A stretch of DNA of 64,000 bases from Collybia mongolica (Eukaryota; Basidiomycota; Agaricomycetes; Agaricales; Clitocybaceae). The DNA is taken from positions 1,178,001-1,242,000 of the forward strand of contig JAAXNY010000016.1 of NCBI GenBank assembly GCA_013420905.1, written 5' to 3'. Below the pieces are notes generated by a model. It saw nothing but the letters and a program-made list of their open reading frames with translations, did not search any database and was not told where the DNA came from. Every line of letters begins with the position of its first letter. Positions within the stretch are counted from its first letter, which is position 1. Positions 46,904 through 59,849 of the stretch are shown piece after piece. The translations under genes and the position numbers were made by a program.

Positions 46904-48330
46904 GCAGCTGAGATTGAAATCTCGGTGTGACCCAAGCGTTATGATTTTTGCAAAACCCAGTGAAAATGGAATTGTGCACCGGCATCCACCTTCCCCTTAC
47001 TTTAAAACATAGAAATTGTAGGTTATTGAAGCTGTGATATTGGGCTTGTGTTTGATGCAAGAATTCAAGGACTCTCTCAAGTGGATGTCAAGTTATTCAC
47101 TAATCTTGTAAGAATTTGCAAAGCTCGATCAGTATCTGATGTTTACCTAACTTATTTAGACTTATTTTTTTTTACTGAGGGTCAATTGTCATTGACCGAT
47201 TCAAAGAAATTATTTTATTTATATATTTTGCCTCAAGCGAGAATCGAGCTCCCATCTCAATTTCTTCAGGCATACCTACACAGATGAAAATTGGGGAGTC
47301 ATTCCGAGCAACGGTAAAAAAACTCTATAATACTGTAGATATACAAATCACAATCAGGTTCGAGGCAAAACACATCTGTTATAATCTTAACAACTGAACC
47401 AGAACGATCGAACAGCATGTTCAGCCAGCCGTTTCGGTTCACTTAAAGACTTACCCAGCTTGGACGTAAGCCTGTCCATCCCAACACAATCTATATGGGG
47501 TCGTGATTTCTGGACGAATGAAGATAAGCAAATGATCGCAGTGGAACGAATACAACCATCCAACACCGCCCACAGTTCTCCACATTTGCTGGATGATATT
47601 TGATGCTCTACAACTGATCAGGATTCAATAGGCTTCCGCGGTTGGGCGATTTCCCCCATCTTTCGGTATTATGGAACTGAGCTGAGACAGGGTAATTTCG
47701 TGGAGTTAATATAAATACAGATCATATCACGATTCACAGTACTTGTGAGCCTTTCCATCATCGTTCTGTGGCAAATACCTGACACCCGGTGACCTAGCTG
47801 TCGGCCGGTAGACTACTTATGAGATATCAGTTTCGTAAGTAGATCATCACGAACATATGTTTGATGAATTACCCAGATGTGATTGATGACGTCAAGATTT
47901 TTGCCGCAAAATAGCGGTATATTTTACCCGCAGTCGAGCTCACAAACAGTTTGACGACTTGATGGTGCATATCTGGGTGTAAGAGGAGAATCATCGGGAG
48001 ACGTCGATGGGCACCCAGCGGCATTACTGGCATCTTGCCTTCTTTAACGAGGATCACATACACAGCGGCAACACAGGTAAGGCCTGCTGTTGACGAAGTG
48101 GCTGTAACTGATCAGTTTAGATAGATTGATTGTTCGAGGGAAACCCGAGACTATGTTGGAAATCTCAGGTTTTAGAATAAGCCTCGAAACAAGTGCTTAA
48201 CCCAACAGCTGACACTCGAACGCGGTGACTCCAAAAACAATAGCAACTTTGCCGCATCAAGGTATTGGGATGTGATTGCGAGGCATTCAGAGTACGCTGT
48301 TGGAGCGGTGGAGGCGTGAGTACAGAGTAT
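46904..48330. repeat. 1.4-kb dispersed repeat, copy 2
   Basis: Same orientation as 11583-12957. It keeps more CpG than copy 1 and has about 45 additional bases at 47168-47212. It lies directly against the 3' end of the 4.3-kb duplicate on one side and 280 bases from the ABC transporter remnant on the other. Confidence 0.85.
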
Positions 48331-48613
48331 ATTATGGTCGTGTACTCGTAGTGGTTTGGGTCGCCGTTTTTGTTATGGAGCCTTTGTCGGGACTCAATGT
48401 ATGTTGAGCAAATTAGGAAGAATCTGTGAGTTATTTGGGATAGGATCTCGAAGTATTGATAGAACGCTGCAGGGTAGCCTGGGCTGTGAAAGTTTACTCT
48501 CAAGGGTTCAGGCGCAGTGGATCTCGATCGTCTAAATTAGAAAATAAAAATAGGATGCAAGGAACGGTGGAGCAACTATGCAAGAAACTACTTCCGAAAC
48601 AAGGTAACTCTAC

Positions 48614-51600
48614 TCAGACAGTAGTCTTCCTCCTCGTGAAAAGCCTCTTGACAGACCCAAATATGCTGGCGGTGCGGATGCGGAAGAACCACGTAAAAAC
48701 GAAGATAGCAGCAATCTACAACACAACTCAATACCCCGTCTCTCATTGACCCGAATCTGGGAAGAAAAAAAACTCATATTAAACAGGATATAACCAAACA
48801 GAATCCCCGCGTTCCGCCAATGATGCGAGTAGAAGATGTTGAAGTTTGCACCGAGGAACTGGTCCGTCGTCGCAAAGGCGCAGAATTCGCAGCCCGACGT
48901 TGCGTCGGGGTTCGCGACGTATCCGCCGTTGTTGTTGATGTACGTTTGCAAGAATGCGCCGCAGGTTTGTCCAGAGGGAGGAGTGAGCGTGACGAGTTCG
49001 ACCGGGGCGCAGGTGATGGATTGCCGGCCCAGTGCTGGAAGTAATTCTTTAGCTTGGGTTTTAACTCGGTGGGATGATAGAACGCACCTTGGCCCAATGT
49101 GCCTTCGATGAAGTATGTGTACGGAGATACAAAATACCTTTGATACGAGTCAGCTCGAGAGCGTGGGGGTTTAGATACAAGATGACTTACATCCACTTCC
49201 ACCAATTGAGTTCCCGGAACGGCTGCAAAACACCATTGCTAAGAACGGCATCAGAAAGCTGCAACAGCCGCAAGGATTGGTGTAAAAAACGTACAAAGTG
49301 AGGATGAACGAGAGCAGAACAGAAAACAGCAGGGCCGCGAGCTCAGCAGTGGGCACCATCGCAGCAACGGCTTGCGCGAGGGAGGTGTAGAAAAGTGAGA
49401 AGATAACACCGAAGAGTAGATACGTGTAGCCTGCCCGAGAGCTGGGGAAGCTGACGGTCCAGTACCAGCAGACGAAGAAGATCCCCGACCCGACAAAGTT
49501 CCAAGGCAGCTCCGCCAAGGACTGAGCGGTCCAGCTGTACAAGGTGTTGAGGATGAGTTTCGCGAACAGGTAAGTAGGATCTCTCCAATGGGCGCGCGAG
49601 CCACGGTTGAACGGCTGGATAAATTGATTGGCCCAAGATGTCGCAAACTCGCTATGGAGCGTTGCTTCGACTGCAGGGCGACTTAGTCCTTCCGCGTGAA
49701 TTGCATCGATCTCTCACTGGACGTTTGTAGCCTTGGGTGCCGCTGTCCAGATTGTATGCCTGCGAAATTAGGACTCGTTCAGGTATTATATGTGAAAGAA
49801 ATGCCATCACGACTCGCCAGTCCTGTTCGCTGGTGATGGTTGCACCCGCTGCTATGATATCGAGCATGTAATCCGCACTTTACATCAATTTTAGCACTGT
49901 CGATCCATGGCACCATTCGCGGGTACGTACGGATTCTCCGTCGGAGCGCAAGGCCGTGCGCCGCTGGTATTGAAATAGTTAACCAACTTAGCCGCATCGC
50001 GTCCAGTGTCACCGAAGGATACAGTTTGGCCCCCTTTGCGAAGCAGGAGAAGCCTATCAAAGACCTCTAGAATGATAGATTAGGACTATGGGAAAGCGCT
50101 AGATATGAACCGACAAACCTGGAAAAAGTTCCGCCGAAGGCTTGAGTAGGATCGTTAGTACATAGTTGAGATACCACAAAATTCTAAAGTACCTGATGTA
50201 TACTAAAGATGGCCGAGATCGGAAAAAGAACAGTATAATGAACTGCCCACGTACGTGCACAATATAGCTTGACTATCGTCGGCAAGATTCCTAAGGAAGG
50301 ACACAATCGCCCATGCACTTTGAGAATCAAGGCCCGAGGTCAGCTCATCCAGGAACAAGAAAAGTTTTGGCTGGAAGCACGTATGAGGGCGCCCATTCAT
50401 AAATCGAGATCAAGAAGTTTTGCGTACCTTGGCCGCCAGCTCAACAGCAATAGTAGTGCGCTTACGATGTTCGATACCGAGAGAGCCGATAGCGGCATCA
50501 GCAAACGCCTCAAGACCACACACCTTCAAACACGTCTCCACGCTGTAGCAATGTGTCAGACAGTCTTGATCGGAATGTGATTGAAAACATACGATGCTTC
50601 TTTCTCTGCGGTCGAAATGTACGAGGGTTGTCGTAGCTTTGCAGAAAAGAGGGCCTCTCGAACGGTGTCGGTCGGTACGTGAGTGTCCATTTGTTGACAA
50701 TAGCCCCTCTAAAATTACAATTGAGCTCCTATCATTTTCCTAGGAAGGAAAATGCACGAACGTTTGGGCCTGAAAGTCCGCTGGGGGGGCGGGGCCGTTG
50801 ACGAATCGGTCGTCTCTCACTCCTATTATTGTTGAAGAAAGGGAAATGCACAAATGTTTGGGCCTGGAAATCCGCCGGGAGGGCGTGACGCGTGACCATT
50901 AACAAATCGATCACGTCTCACAATTCCGGTATCGACACGCTGCGCAAGTGCCAAGGACATTCAAGAGCGTAGTCTTCAAATCCCTCCCTGTCAGTCTGTA
51001 TTCTTCACCACAATACAAAAGTTGAAATCTCACCTTCCCAGCGCCCGATTCACCCATGAGCGCGGTCAGCTTCCCAAGGAGCGTAGCTAGAGACGTCGTC
51101 CAGCAATACGCGCTAGCTATCAGATACATGAACAGTATATTAAATATGTTGCCATGAAAAGACATCGGTCATCGCAGGCTGCGCCGCCAAGGTCTTCTCG
51201 ACCTCCTCCTGGTCCTTAGTGCGCGATGATTGCTGGGTACTCGAGAGCGACTTTTCCTCGTCCACGCTCGCAGCAGCCTCTTCTAGGATGGGCGACTTGG
51301 TGCCTCGTTTGAACAGGACAACAAAGGTGTCAGAGGCGGTAGCGGTATTGTATTCCGAGGAGATGAGAAGAGCGGCGACGAAAGCCCCGCCAAACGCCAA
51401 GACAATACCGAAATTCTGAGGGGGACGGAGGGGGAGGGAAAGAGTGACATCCGACGATGGATGGACGGCAGGAATACGTACCCTCCAGACATTCGAACAC
51501 GCATAGTCATACGAAAGCTTGATGAACCTATTCCCATCGACAAAGTTTTGTCCTGGAATGGCTCCGACCGTCGAACAAACTTGGTTATCACGGCCGATCC

Positions 51601-51705
51601 CTTCATTCCCCGGACCTGAGGGAACGAGCGCAGCACAGGCGCCGTTCGAATTGTGGAACTCGTTCGCCATGACGCCCTCGAAATCATATTGCATAGAGGC
51701 TGGTA
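48614..51705 (-). pseudogene. PDR-type (ABCG) ABC transporter, truncated and decayed
   Basis: Only the second half of a pleiotropic drug resistance transporter remains. The first part has the end of TMD1 (YDFEGVMANEFHN, FGIVLAFGGAFVAALL) and a linker. NBD2 follows with Walker A GESGAGKTTLLNVL (split by an intron), the signature-like SLGIEHRKRTTIAVELA and Walker B LFLDE followed by LTSGLD (family P changed to L). TMD2 pieces come next (SLAELPWNFVGSGIFFVCW), then YVSPYTYFIEG-like and the end WFFRIRTASIFG (stop at 48614). Lesions include a frameshift after LNVL, a 94-bp tandem duplication at 50747-50933, and a frameshifted His-loop region near 50,200. The last intron's donor has become ATGAGT. 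The N-terminal half is absent; homology stops at about 51705, 60 bases from the helicase duplicate. Intact relatives export drugs and lipids from the plasma membrane. Confidence 0.85.
50747..50933. repeat. 94-bp tandem duplication inside the ABC pseudogene
   Basis: AAATGCAC(G/A)AA(C/T)GTTTGGGCCTG...TCTCAC occurs twice, at 50750 and 50844. The duplicated piece covers the ALPADFQAQT segment downstream of Walker A and puts the second copy out of frame. Confidence 0.8.
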
Positions 51706-51789
51706 GACGAAATACAGACGTATAAGCTACAAGTATAACCCAGGGCTTGAAATGGCTCACGTTGATATAGGGCTCCCTGACAATGATCT

Positions 51790-53787
51790 GGTGACGTATA
51801 GGCCCTCCGGGGACAGGAAAGACTACGACGATCTCCGCGGCAGCGTCCATTTGGGACAAGGCTCGTCAAAAGGCTTGGATCGTCGCCCATTATAACGTTG
51901 CTGTCAAGAACATCACTGAGAAACTCTTCAAACATGGCATCGATTACAAACTCATCGTATCAAAAGAATTCCGTTTTGAATGGTAAATTATTTTTTATCA
52001 CGATCTGCCCTCTCTGAAGAGTCATAATTATAGGCATGAGCATATTTACACCATAGTTGAGAACAACTTAATACGAACAGATGAACTACCCAAGAAATCT
52101 TCTGATACTCAGGCAATCCTCGGAAGCTCGTGTATTGTCCTCTCTACTCTGAGTACTCTGTCGAATCCAGCTCTAATGACCAACGGCGTCTTTGAGTCGG
52201 TTCCCGTGGAAAGACTAGTGATCGACGAAGCATCTCAAATCAAGATTTTCGACTTCATGGTTGGTGTTGTATATTAGGGTTTTCGGGTAGTATTCATTTA
52301 TGATCTTCAACAGTCCATTTTTGCACAATTCTCGGACTTGGAAAAAGTTTGTTTTTTTGGTGACCCGAAGCAACGTACGTGGCACCACTTGTGTCGTGCC
52401 AGATCAGACCCAAATTCTATCGAAAGTTCCTCCATATGGTCAAGACGCGGTCCCGAACCTCCAAACAATCTTCGATGTTGTGCACTTACAGAGTTTGGGT
52501 AAATTTCTCAATATACAATGTGAGTAGCAGTCTTACACGAACACCTCCAACCTTGTTGATGAATTCGCTCCTGGAAGATCGTATGCCAGTCCCAATAGGA
52601 GAATTCATCTCCACAAATGTTTATGATGGGAGGCTCCAATCCGAGCATACAATGTCCCATATGTCATGTGTCTCATTTATCAATGTGGCGGAGAGCATGG
52701 AAGTGAAAGAAGGCTTCAGTTGGAAGGTGAAACTGCAGATCTTCGTGGCCATTAATGTCACTGTCCTTAACCGCCATTGCTTCACAGAACTCTGAGGAGA
52801 TACGAACCATCGTCCACCTTGTTCGGAACTATTACCAGCATCAAGATTTCTGTGTTATCACGCCCTACGACGCACAGAGAGCAGCCATTGAAAAGGCACT
52901 TAAAAGCGAGAAATTAAAGTGGGATGGCGTCTCCAACGTCGACAGTTTCCAAGGTGGGACTAGGTCTTCATATGAATCGTCAACATAAACTAACCAGTCG
53001 TTCATAAAAGGCAACGAAGCCAATTATGTCCTTATTTCAGTTGTCAGATCGAGTGGCCTTGGATTCATGACATCTCTCAATCGCATGAACGTCATGCTGA
53101 CCCGATGCCAGGCGGGCTTAGTAGTCGTCACCAGTCACACATTCATGTACGGTGAGGGTATGAACACGCTTCTTGGGAGGTTGGCGCAACATTGGGAAGA
53201 GTGTCGAGGAGTTAATGCATGGGTAGACTAAAAGTCAGTTGCCAGTGAACAGGTCGACCTCCCAGGCGCGCCGGGCCGGATCAAAACATCCAATCCCTTG
53301 AGTTTTGCCAATCGCTTGCCTGCCACGGTTTCGATTTCCCCACAGTACACACCTTCGTTACCGAATTCTTCATCTGTTCATGGGTGGAGTGAACTTCCCC
53401 TTGTGGCCACGTCAAATAGTCCAGCATTGCGATCCTCTACAAATCGGGTGAGTAACTCACCTATAGGTGGACCTGCGCAGCAGAACTACGACGAGGTCTT
53501 CCCAAGCTTGCAACCTTTACATCCATCTACATCTATGCCGCTGTCATCCACCACGAACACTCATTCACTCGTGCACATCAAATTAAAGCCCCTCCTAGCG
53601 AGCTCGAGCCAACCTCCGGAAAACCCACACCCTCAGCATACCCCAACGCTCCCCCTCCCGTTCCTCGTCCAGTCCCATAGACGTGCGGCGGCAGAATCCA
53701 AGGTCTCAGAAAATCAATAGCAGCCCATTTCAAATAATCGTAGAAGCAGGAAATATTCCCTTACGCGATCAAGTCACAAACTCTAAG
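51790..53787 (+). pseudogene. SF1 helicase, 5'-truncated duplicate
   Basis: It begins directly with the exon for PPGTGKTTT and carries motifs I to VI in the same exon order as copy 1. It lacks the N-terminal domain, the start codon and the first exons. A TAA at 53229-53231 replaces the Trp of WVDWK, and a TAG replaces Gln after ENQ near 53718. Because the part before motif I is missing it cannot encode the parent protein. Confidence 0.85.
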
Positions 53788-54208
53788 TAAAACCAGGTTT
53801 ATTGAATGCCTCATGTTTGATGAAACTATCTGACATAGTTGATCCAAGTATTCAGAACCCTGTATACCTATAGATTCAATATGAATCTATGACATTAGCA
53901 TATTTAATGGTTCAATCAATCTCTACGTTCACAGGTATGCAAATACTCGGAGGCAAGAGAGCTGATGAGTCGACTCTGTAGGTGAGAATTGTGTAATACT
54001 TATGAAAATTGCATGTGTTGGGTCCTGATATCGGTATTCACTTGTTCGAAGCGGCGAATATATGATGTGGGAAGTAAAAACTGGATCCACCAGCAAAATG
54101 CTTTAAATAATCTCAACAAGTAAACTGATTCCTTTATATCTCAAATTCCAATGGGCTTGATGCCATACAGGCTACCCTTTGAGTGTGAGACCTACCATTC
54201 ATGTATAT

Positions 54209-55838
54209 TCAGAATATTGCCGTAATATGAGAAGACGAGTCAAGTACCAAGGTAGTATTGCCCGCAGCTGTGTTTATCCCCGGCGCTGCGATAAACGAAG
54301 GAAGGCTCTCGCTGTCTGTTGGGCCATGGGCCAGGCTCGACATCATTAGCACATTGTTTTTGCTTTCCTTCCGACGAGCATTGAGAGATGCAAGCATAGT
54401 GTTGAAATATCTGTATCAGTATGGTTCAATCAGCGTACTAACTATGGGAATGGCGACTTACAGCTTGCCAGTGAGGAAGTAGAATATGCCGTATAGGTAA
54501 TTGGCAGGGAATTGGACCGCAAGGATGAGAGTGATGACAGCACAGATACTTGTGATTAATCCCGTGTTCAAAGTAAACAGCTAGCAAGTAACTTAGATCA
54601 TTGACACTCATAAGTATCAAGCACGCCCTACGGACCATCAGCTTGTTGATAAGAGTGTTCGATTGCCGGATACCGTTCTTTGCGTTTGCCAACAGATAGA
54701 TCATGAACGCGGCGATCGTTACATCACTTGCCATGGTTATCGCATTTATTGCCTTTGAGATCCAGAGGTTAACAGCGACGGCTTTGGTAATGCTGTCCTG
54801 TTGGAGGTTAAGGACAACATAGGCTAAGGTTTGCATGCGTAAGTTCGTGGGCTTCCGAAGAATTCATAGCGAGTTACCAATGCCCCAGCCTGGTACAAAC
54901 ATAAGAAAACTAGAGACCTATCATCAAAAAGAGATTACCTACCCAACTTCGCGAGCACAAGTAATGCCTATTGTTTCAAGTGAGCTCAACTCTTTAAGAG
55001 AAGAATGACTGGCTGACTGGAGGAATTGTCGCCATATAATTCTTGCGGCTCACTAAAGGCAACATGGTTATCTTCCAATATCTCCAAAATTCAGGTGCAA
55101 ACGTACAAATCCAAATGCGATAGACAAAAAAGGATTGTACAAGAAGTGCGGTGAGACACTATAGTTATTGTTAGACAGAGGCATTGACGAATATGGTTCA
55201 ATAACCTCAAAAAGGGATTGAATCTAAGTTTGCAATGAGTTGATTTCACACCAGAGACCACAAGTCACTTACCGCCAGACTCCAAACGTAAGTGTCCAAA
55301 AAGAAGATGTTCACGAAGTTCTGGATCAGGGTAAGCCGGACAATTTATTATCATGGTAGGTATTTTCATGGTAGGCTCACAGTGATTGTGAAGCTGTACA
55401 CAGTGTGTGCAATCAGTGCTTGCTGTACTGTATCGAATACCCTGTCGAAATAACCATCTAGGAAACTCGATATTCGGTAGAGCAATTAGACGAACCAGGC
55501 AATGGCCACCTGTGGGCATGGTTATCTTTTCAGCCGTTCATAGTATTATGCAGACCGTACCAAAGTTCTCAAGTAGACATTATCAGCCTTGAAGGTGTTG
55601 TAGAACCTAACGCTGTTGTTCATATACTTGATGAGGGATAGCTGAACGGGCTCACCAATAGGCTTGCGCACAACCAATGCCCCATAACCTAATTCCAATA
55701 TCAACCAACTGTGATAAAGTGTGATATGATATCAATGGCCTACGCTGTGGAAAGGACCAAGCCAATGAACAAGGCGCCGAGACTGCTATCCAATTTCAAG
55801 GTCGGGATTTGGGGGACTTCAGGGGGGAATTGTGACAT
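54209..55838 (-). CDS. DUF6534-family membrane protein, copy 2
   Basis: Start at 55838 (MSQFPPEVPQIP). LGALFIGLVLSTA, FDTVQQALIAYTVYSFT, LIQNFVNIFFLDTYVWSLA, MASDVTIAAFMIYLLANAKN and INKLM are all present, with intron positions as in copy 1. The exon LIQNFVNIFF looks more family-like here than in copy 1. In both copies intron splicing is needed to avoid stops. It could be a functional paralogue or a recent pseudogene. No promoter evidence is available. Confidence 0.5.
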
Positions 55839-56045
55839 GATGGCACTATGAGATAAAGGAAGTACCAAGTAATATTTAAGTCGGACTTGCCATGCAGTGA
55901 TGAAGTGACTTCAAACTCCCAATCTAAATGTGACACATATACTCAAGGATTTAACAAAACATCAACACAATTAGAGCAAGAATACCATCCTGTCGAACAA
56001 ATTGATCCGAGAATGAGAGGCGAACTGGTTCAGGTGGAAAATCCA

Positions 56046-57233
56046 AATAACAGTGCAACGTCAAGGAAGACTGCTGGATATAGAACCTTAAATTGTGATC
56101 AGAAAACCTACGATAAAGACACTGAGCCTGATGAAAAGAGTTCACTACTCACTTGATTGCTGATGCCGATATCAAATTCACATTGAGGAAAAGTGGGGAC
56201 AAAGCCGAACTTTTCTGATGGGGGGAAAGGTGGGCAGTTCCATCACGGCCATCGCAGGCTTACACGCTTAACGTATTAGATCACAAGTGTCTTAGCAGAA
56301 TCAGGCAGGTCAGCGTGGTGTAAAGCCGGGATGGATGCTACGACGATTACAACCTGGGTGTATGATGTCGTATGATTAGGGATATTGCGTAGTGTTTGAT
56401 AGGTAAGCTCGTCCTTTGATTGGATGAGTTATGTTATATTCTAATATTGGGAGAGCATGAATAGATTTTTCACTCGAACTTATGAATGTTCGACGTCCGA
56501 CATCCAGCTTTCAAGCCCTTGCTTACTTAATCAATCGATTAGAAAGCCGAGATATCATTGGGTTGTAAAAAACTTTCAAAATGGTTTGAAAACAGGATGA
56601 GAAGGGTGCTCAAGCCCTTCAACTTCAATTTTAGGCTTATCTGGTAAGAAAATGCCGCGATCAAATCAAAATGCCACTTAAACTAGCACACCGCACTGGC
56701 TAACCACAACAGATTTGGGTTCATCACATTTGGAAGACCTTCGAGGCTTCGAGTTAGGTGCGCTTGTTTCACACTATCATTAACGGACCGGATGACCCAT
56801 GATGGTACTCTTGTCTATCAGAAGTTTAACACAACTTTTTCGAACTCGGATATGTCATGCTCGCAACGGCCCCCATAAGACGGTTTCACACCATCATTAT
56901 GAGCAAGATCTGAGGTACCAGATGATGTCCTGGCTCGTTTGTAACTTAATCACTGAGGCCGCACCATCGTTGATGAGGGGTTGAGTGTTGCTATCACATC
57001 ACTTTCCCGGTACTTCTATCATTTAATCAACAACTTCAAGGTGGAGAAATTCGCGAGGCTGAGCAGAAGTAGTCCCATCTGGCACCGCGGAGTGGAATCA
57101 TCTGCGCCCTGGTTTAAAGGTATGATATGAGTTGTATAAAAAAACCATCGGTTCAACTCAACACGAGATTAACACAGAAGGTCTTGAACCACCTTCGTCC
57201 AACTAAAGTCTCGTCTCTAGTACTTTCGATACC
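56046..57233. other. Intergenic, no gene seen
   Basis: Short frames only; base composition is ordinary, with CpG present. The final 100-200 bases should contain the promoter of the hydrolase. Confidence 0.45.
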
Positions 57234-58795
57234 ATGCAAGTCACAACGCATATCTGCAACCCTGGAATATCCTATGGGTTGCACGTCACCGGGACTCGCT
57301 ATGTCCCAGAAAATTCTCCTCCTAAAGGGGCCATTCTGGTGCTCGCTCATGCATATGGCTCTCACAAGGTATGTGCAATCTAGGAACTGGTAAGGTCTCA
57401 CACTAAGTGTTTCATAACCTTGGCACACGCAGGAAACTTGGAAACCATTGATAAACCATCTTTTCCAGCTGGCTGCAAACGCTAAAGAAGGAGCCCTTCT
57501 TGTTTCTGAAGCATGGTCTATTGGTAGGAATCTTGAAGCCGAAGAAGAAACGTCTCATCATATATGGTATTTTAGAATGCCCTAACCATGGAGAGAGTGC
57601 TGTGATCAATGGGCCTGATATCGACAAGTTCTGGGGATCAGGATGTACGTGGTTCACTCCCCATTCCAGAATTGAAACGGCTAAGTACAGCACCAGGGAA
57701 TGGCTGGGAATACCCTCGCGCCATGCTCTCATTTATTAACTCGCGCCCAGCTGGCGTCGACTTCTACGAGAGGGAACTCATTGCCCTAGGACACAGCCAT
57801 GGTGGAAACTCCCTGTACGTCGCCGCGGTTTAATCCAAACCATCCCTCATATTTACCCCTGACAGAGTTTTGTTACACGATCTGCAACCACGCTTAGATT
57901 TCTCTGCGTTTATCCTATTGGACCCTACTTTAGGGAGGGAATCCGCTGCCAAGGACCGTATGCAGCGCATACTCACTCAACTCACATGGTCCAAAAAGGA
58001 TGTCTGGCCCACTCGAGAGGTGGCTCATAAGGAACTATCGTCTCAACCTGGTCTTCGAAACTGGGATCCTGAAGTTCTGAAGTTATACGTTGTTCGTAAC
58101 GTTCTCCCAGGGAATGTACTTCCTGATAATCTCGCTACAGACTCATGGCCTTTGCGACCATCCAGCAAGCAAATATCCAGATCCTTGGAATTTCATGGGA
58201 GTTACGTTGGCGTGTAATAAAGTATACGAAACTGTACGTCGCAATGAGCACTCAACAGCTGTTCCTTATCTCTAATTAAATTAGGCATGCTATCGTGCCG
58301 ATTCGCACCACCCTCATGCGTGGGCAAAGCTTCATGAGCTTTACAGGTGTGGACCCCCCGTTCATCTCATCCTGAGCCTGCGTGATGAGTTCGGGTATGT
58401 ATGCCCACAATCTGCTCATTATATCTTGTGGTTAACTTTCCCCAAAGCGGGACAGTTCTCAAAGACGAACAAGTAGCTGGAGATCCCGAGTCAAATAGCA
58501 AGCCTACGAGCGTGCAGTGGATCAACAAGGGTGGTCATATGGTACTATTTCTCCTGATCGCAGCCAAATCCATCTCACTTCCTCCTCAGTTCGTCCAAGC
58601 GGCGCCAATTCCGACTGCACGAGCAGTCTGGAATGCACTCTGTCATGATGAGACAGACTTTGTTTGGAGCAACCCCAACGAGGTAACCCATCCATTTGAA
58701 ACCATCACCATCAGAACTAAAATAACAATTACCAGGACCCAAAACTTCTTTTATCGTTTGATAAAACTGCTGCAACCTTCAAAGCAATGTTATGA
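57234..58795 (+). CDS. Alpha/beta hydrolase (LPX1-like)
   Basis: ATG at 57234 begins MQVTTHICNPGISYGLHVTG. Exons join through short introns to give VLAHAYGSHKETWKPLI (oxyanion region), CPNHGESA, and the nucleophile elbow LIALGHSHGGNS (GxSxG, Ser is the catalytic residue). ILLDPTLG, PDPWNFMGVTLACNK, HLILSLRDEFG (candidate acid) and NKGGHM (catalytic His) follow. The last exon ends DPKLLLSFDKTAATFKAML at 58795. An intron with donor GTACGTGG and acceptor AAGTACAG (about 57643-57692) restores the frame before PGNGWEYPRAM. No lesion was seen. Yeast Lpx1 is a peroxisomal lipase, but this C-terminus is not a PTS1 signal, so location and substrate are open. Confidence 0.75.
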
Positions 58796-59624
58796 GTTTG
58801 AAATGGCATATCTGCACAACTACATCCGAAATATGAGTACCTTCATCTTCACCACCCCGGAATACGATAGAACGTATTTACGCTGAGTGCCGCTGCGCTA
58901 GTAAACTCGAAACTCGTGGACTGTTGTTATATTTTCCCAGACATTAATAAGTACTGAGCATAGATGTAACTGGTAGTGACATCAGAAAAAGTCTCCCTAT
59001 AAGATTCATTATAGTGTGAGAAGTTACTTACCGATGGAGCATACTGAAGATTTAATAAATGGGATTAGGCAAAATTCAGCCCATCGTGCATGATGACAAT
59101 GATTTGACTTGGACTAAACTCACGTATGAAACCCGAATTGCATTCTTGCCCTTCGAGGGGCGGCACCGCCAACAGCGTGAGAATTTTGATAGTGAAATAA
59201 CGTCAATCACTAGAAGAGAAGCACTCACACACATGGGACGGGCGCAAGATCTGTCAAAACGTTGATCAACTAACTGTGCAACCGTGACTTCCCCCCTATA
59301 TCTACGAGAATGCTTCCAGTTTGAGCCACCATCCCCTACCAGTCCACAGTAACAAGAAATAGGAAATTCAACCTCATCTCAATGCCCTCCAAGTCCGTTC
59401 TTATCACTGGGTACCGTCACATCAATCGTGCCATACATGGTTCCTAAAGCTAATCACAATCCAGATGCAGCGCCGAGGGTTTGGGTGATGAGCTTGCCAA
59501 ACAATTACATGCAAAAGGTCTGTGTCCCTATGTCCAACGATCCGTTCACTGTTGGAATATACAGGTTTCTTCGTTATCGCGACTGCACGCGATCCGACCG
59601 CAATGACAAGCCTCGTTGAGCTTG
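58796..59624. other. Intergenic, no gene seen
   Basis: No supported frame. It ends at the copia long terminal repeat. The five bases next to the element, GCTTG (59620-59624), would be the target duplication, but the other flank lies outside the window. Confidence 0.45.
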
Positions 59625-59849
59625 TGTTGAACTTAGCAGCAAGGGACAAGGGAAGGAAAGAGCGAGAAATAAAAGAGTGAATTGAGATAGTAAAATAATG
59701 TACATAATCGTTCGTATAAATACATAAATAATATAACTCCTATAGAAATAATAAATCATATGTGAGTCCGTTAGAAAAACAAATGCGAAACTTTATATGT
59801 CCATGTGATTTTACATGTCATGTGAATGCCGGATCACTCTATTCCAACA
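59625..59849. repeat. Copia 3' LTR, 225 bp
   Basis: Terminates in the short inverted repeat TGTTG...CAACA. The gag-pol stop codon lies about 10 bases inside this LTR. Confidence 0.9.

Larger units (their letters stand above)
51767..56045 (+). repeat. 4.3-kb segmental duplicate, copy 2
   Basis: Direct repeat of 42507-46790. The left breakpoint is inside the helicase intron, next to the truncated ABC transporter. The right breakpoint is near 56045, where homology fades. Confidence 0.85.

Noticed and set aside
51140..51859. 239-codon minus-strand frame as a single gene
   Set aside because: Its first 40 codons are antisense to the helicase P-loop exon; only the later part is ABC transporter. 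It is a chance fusion across a breakpoint.
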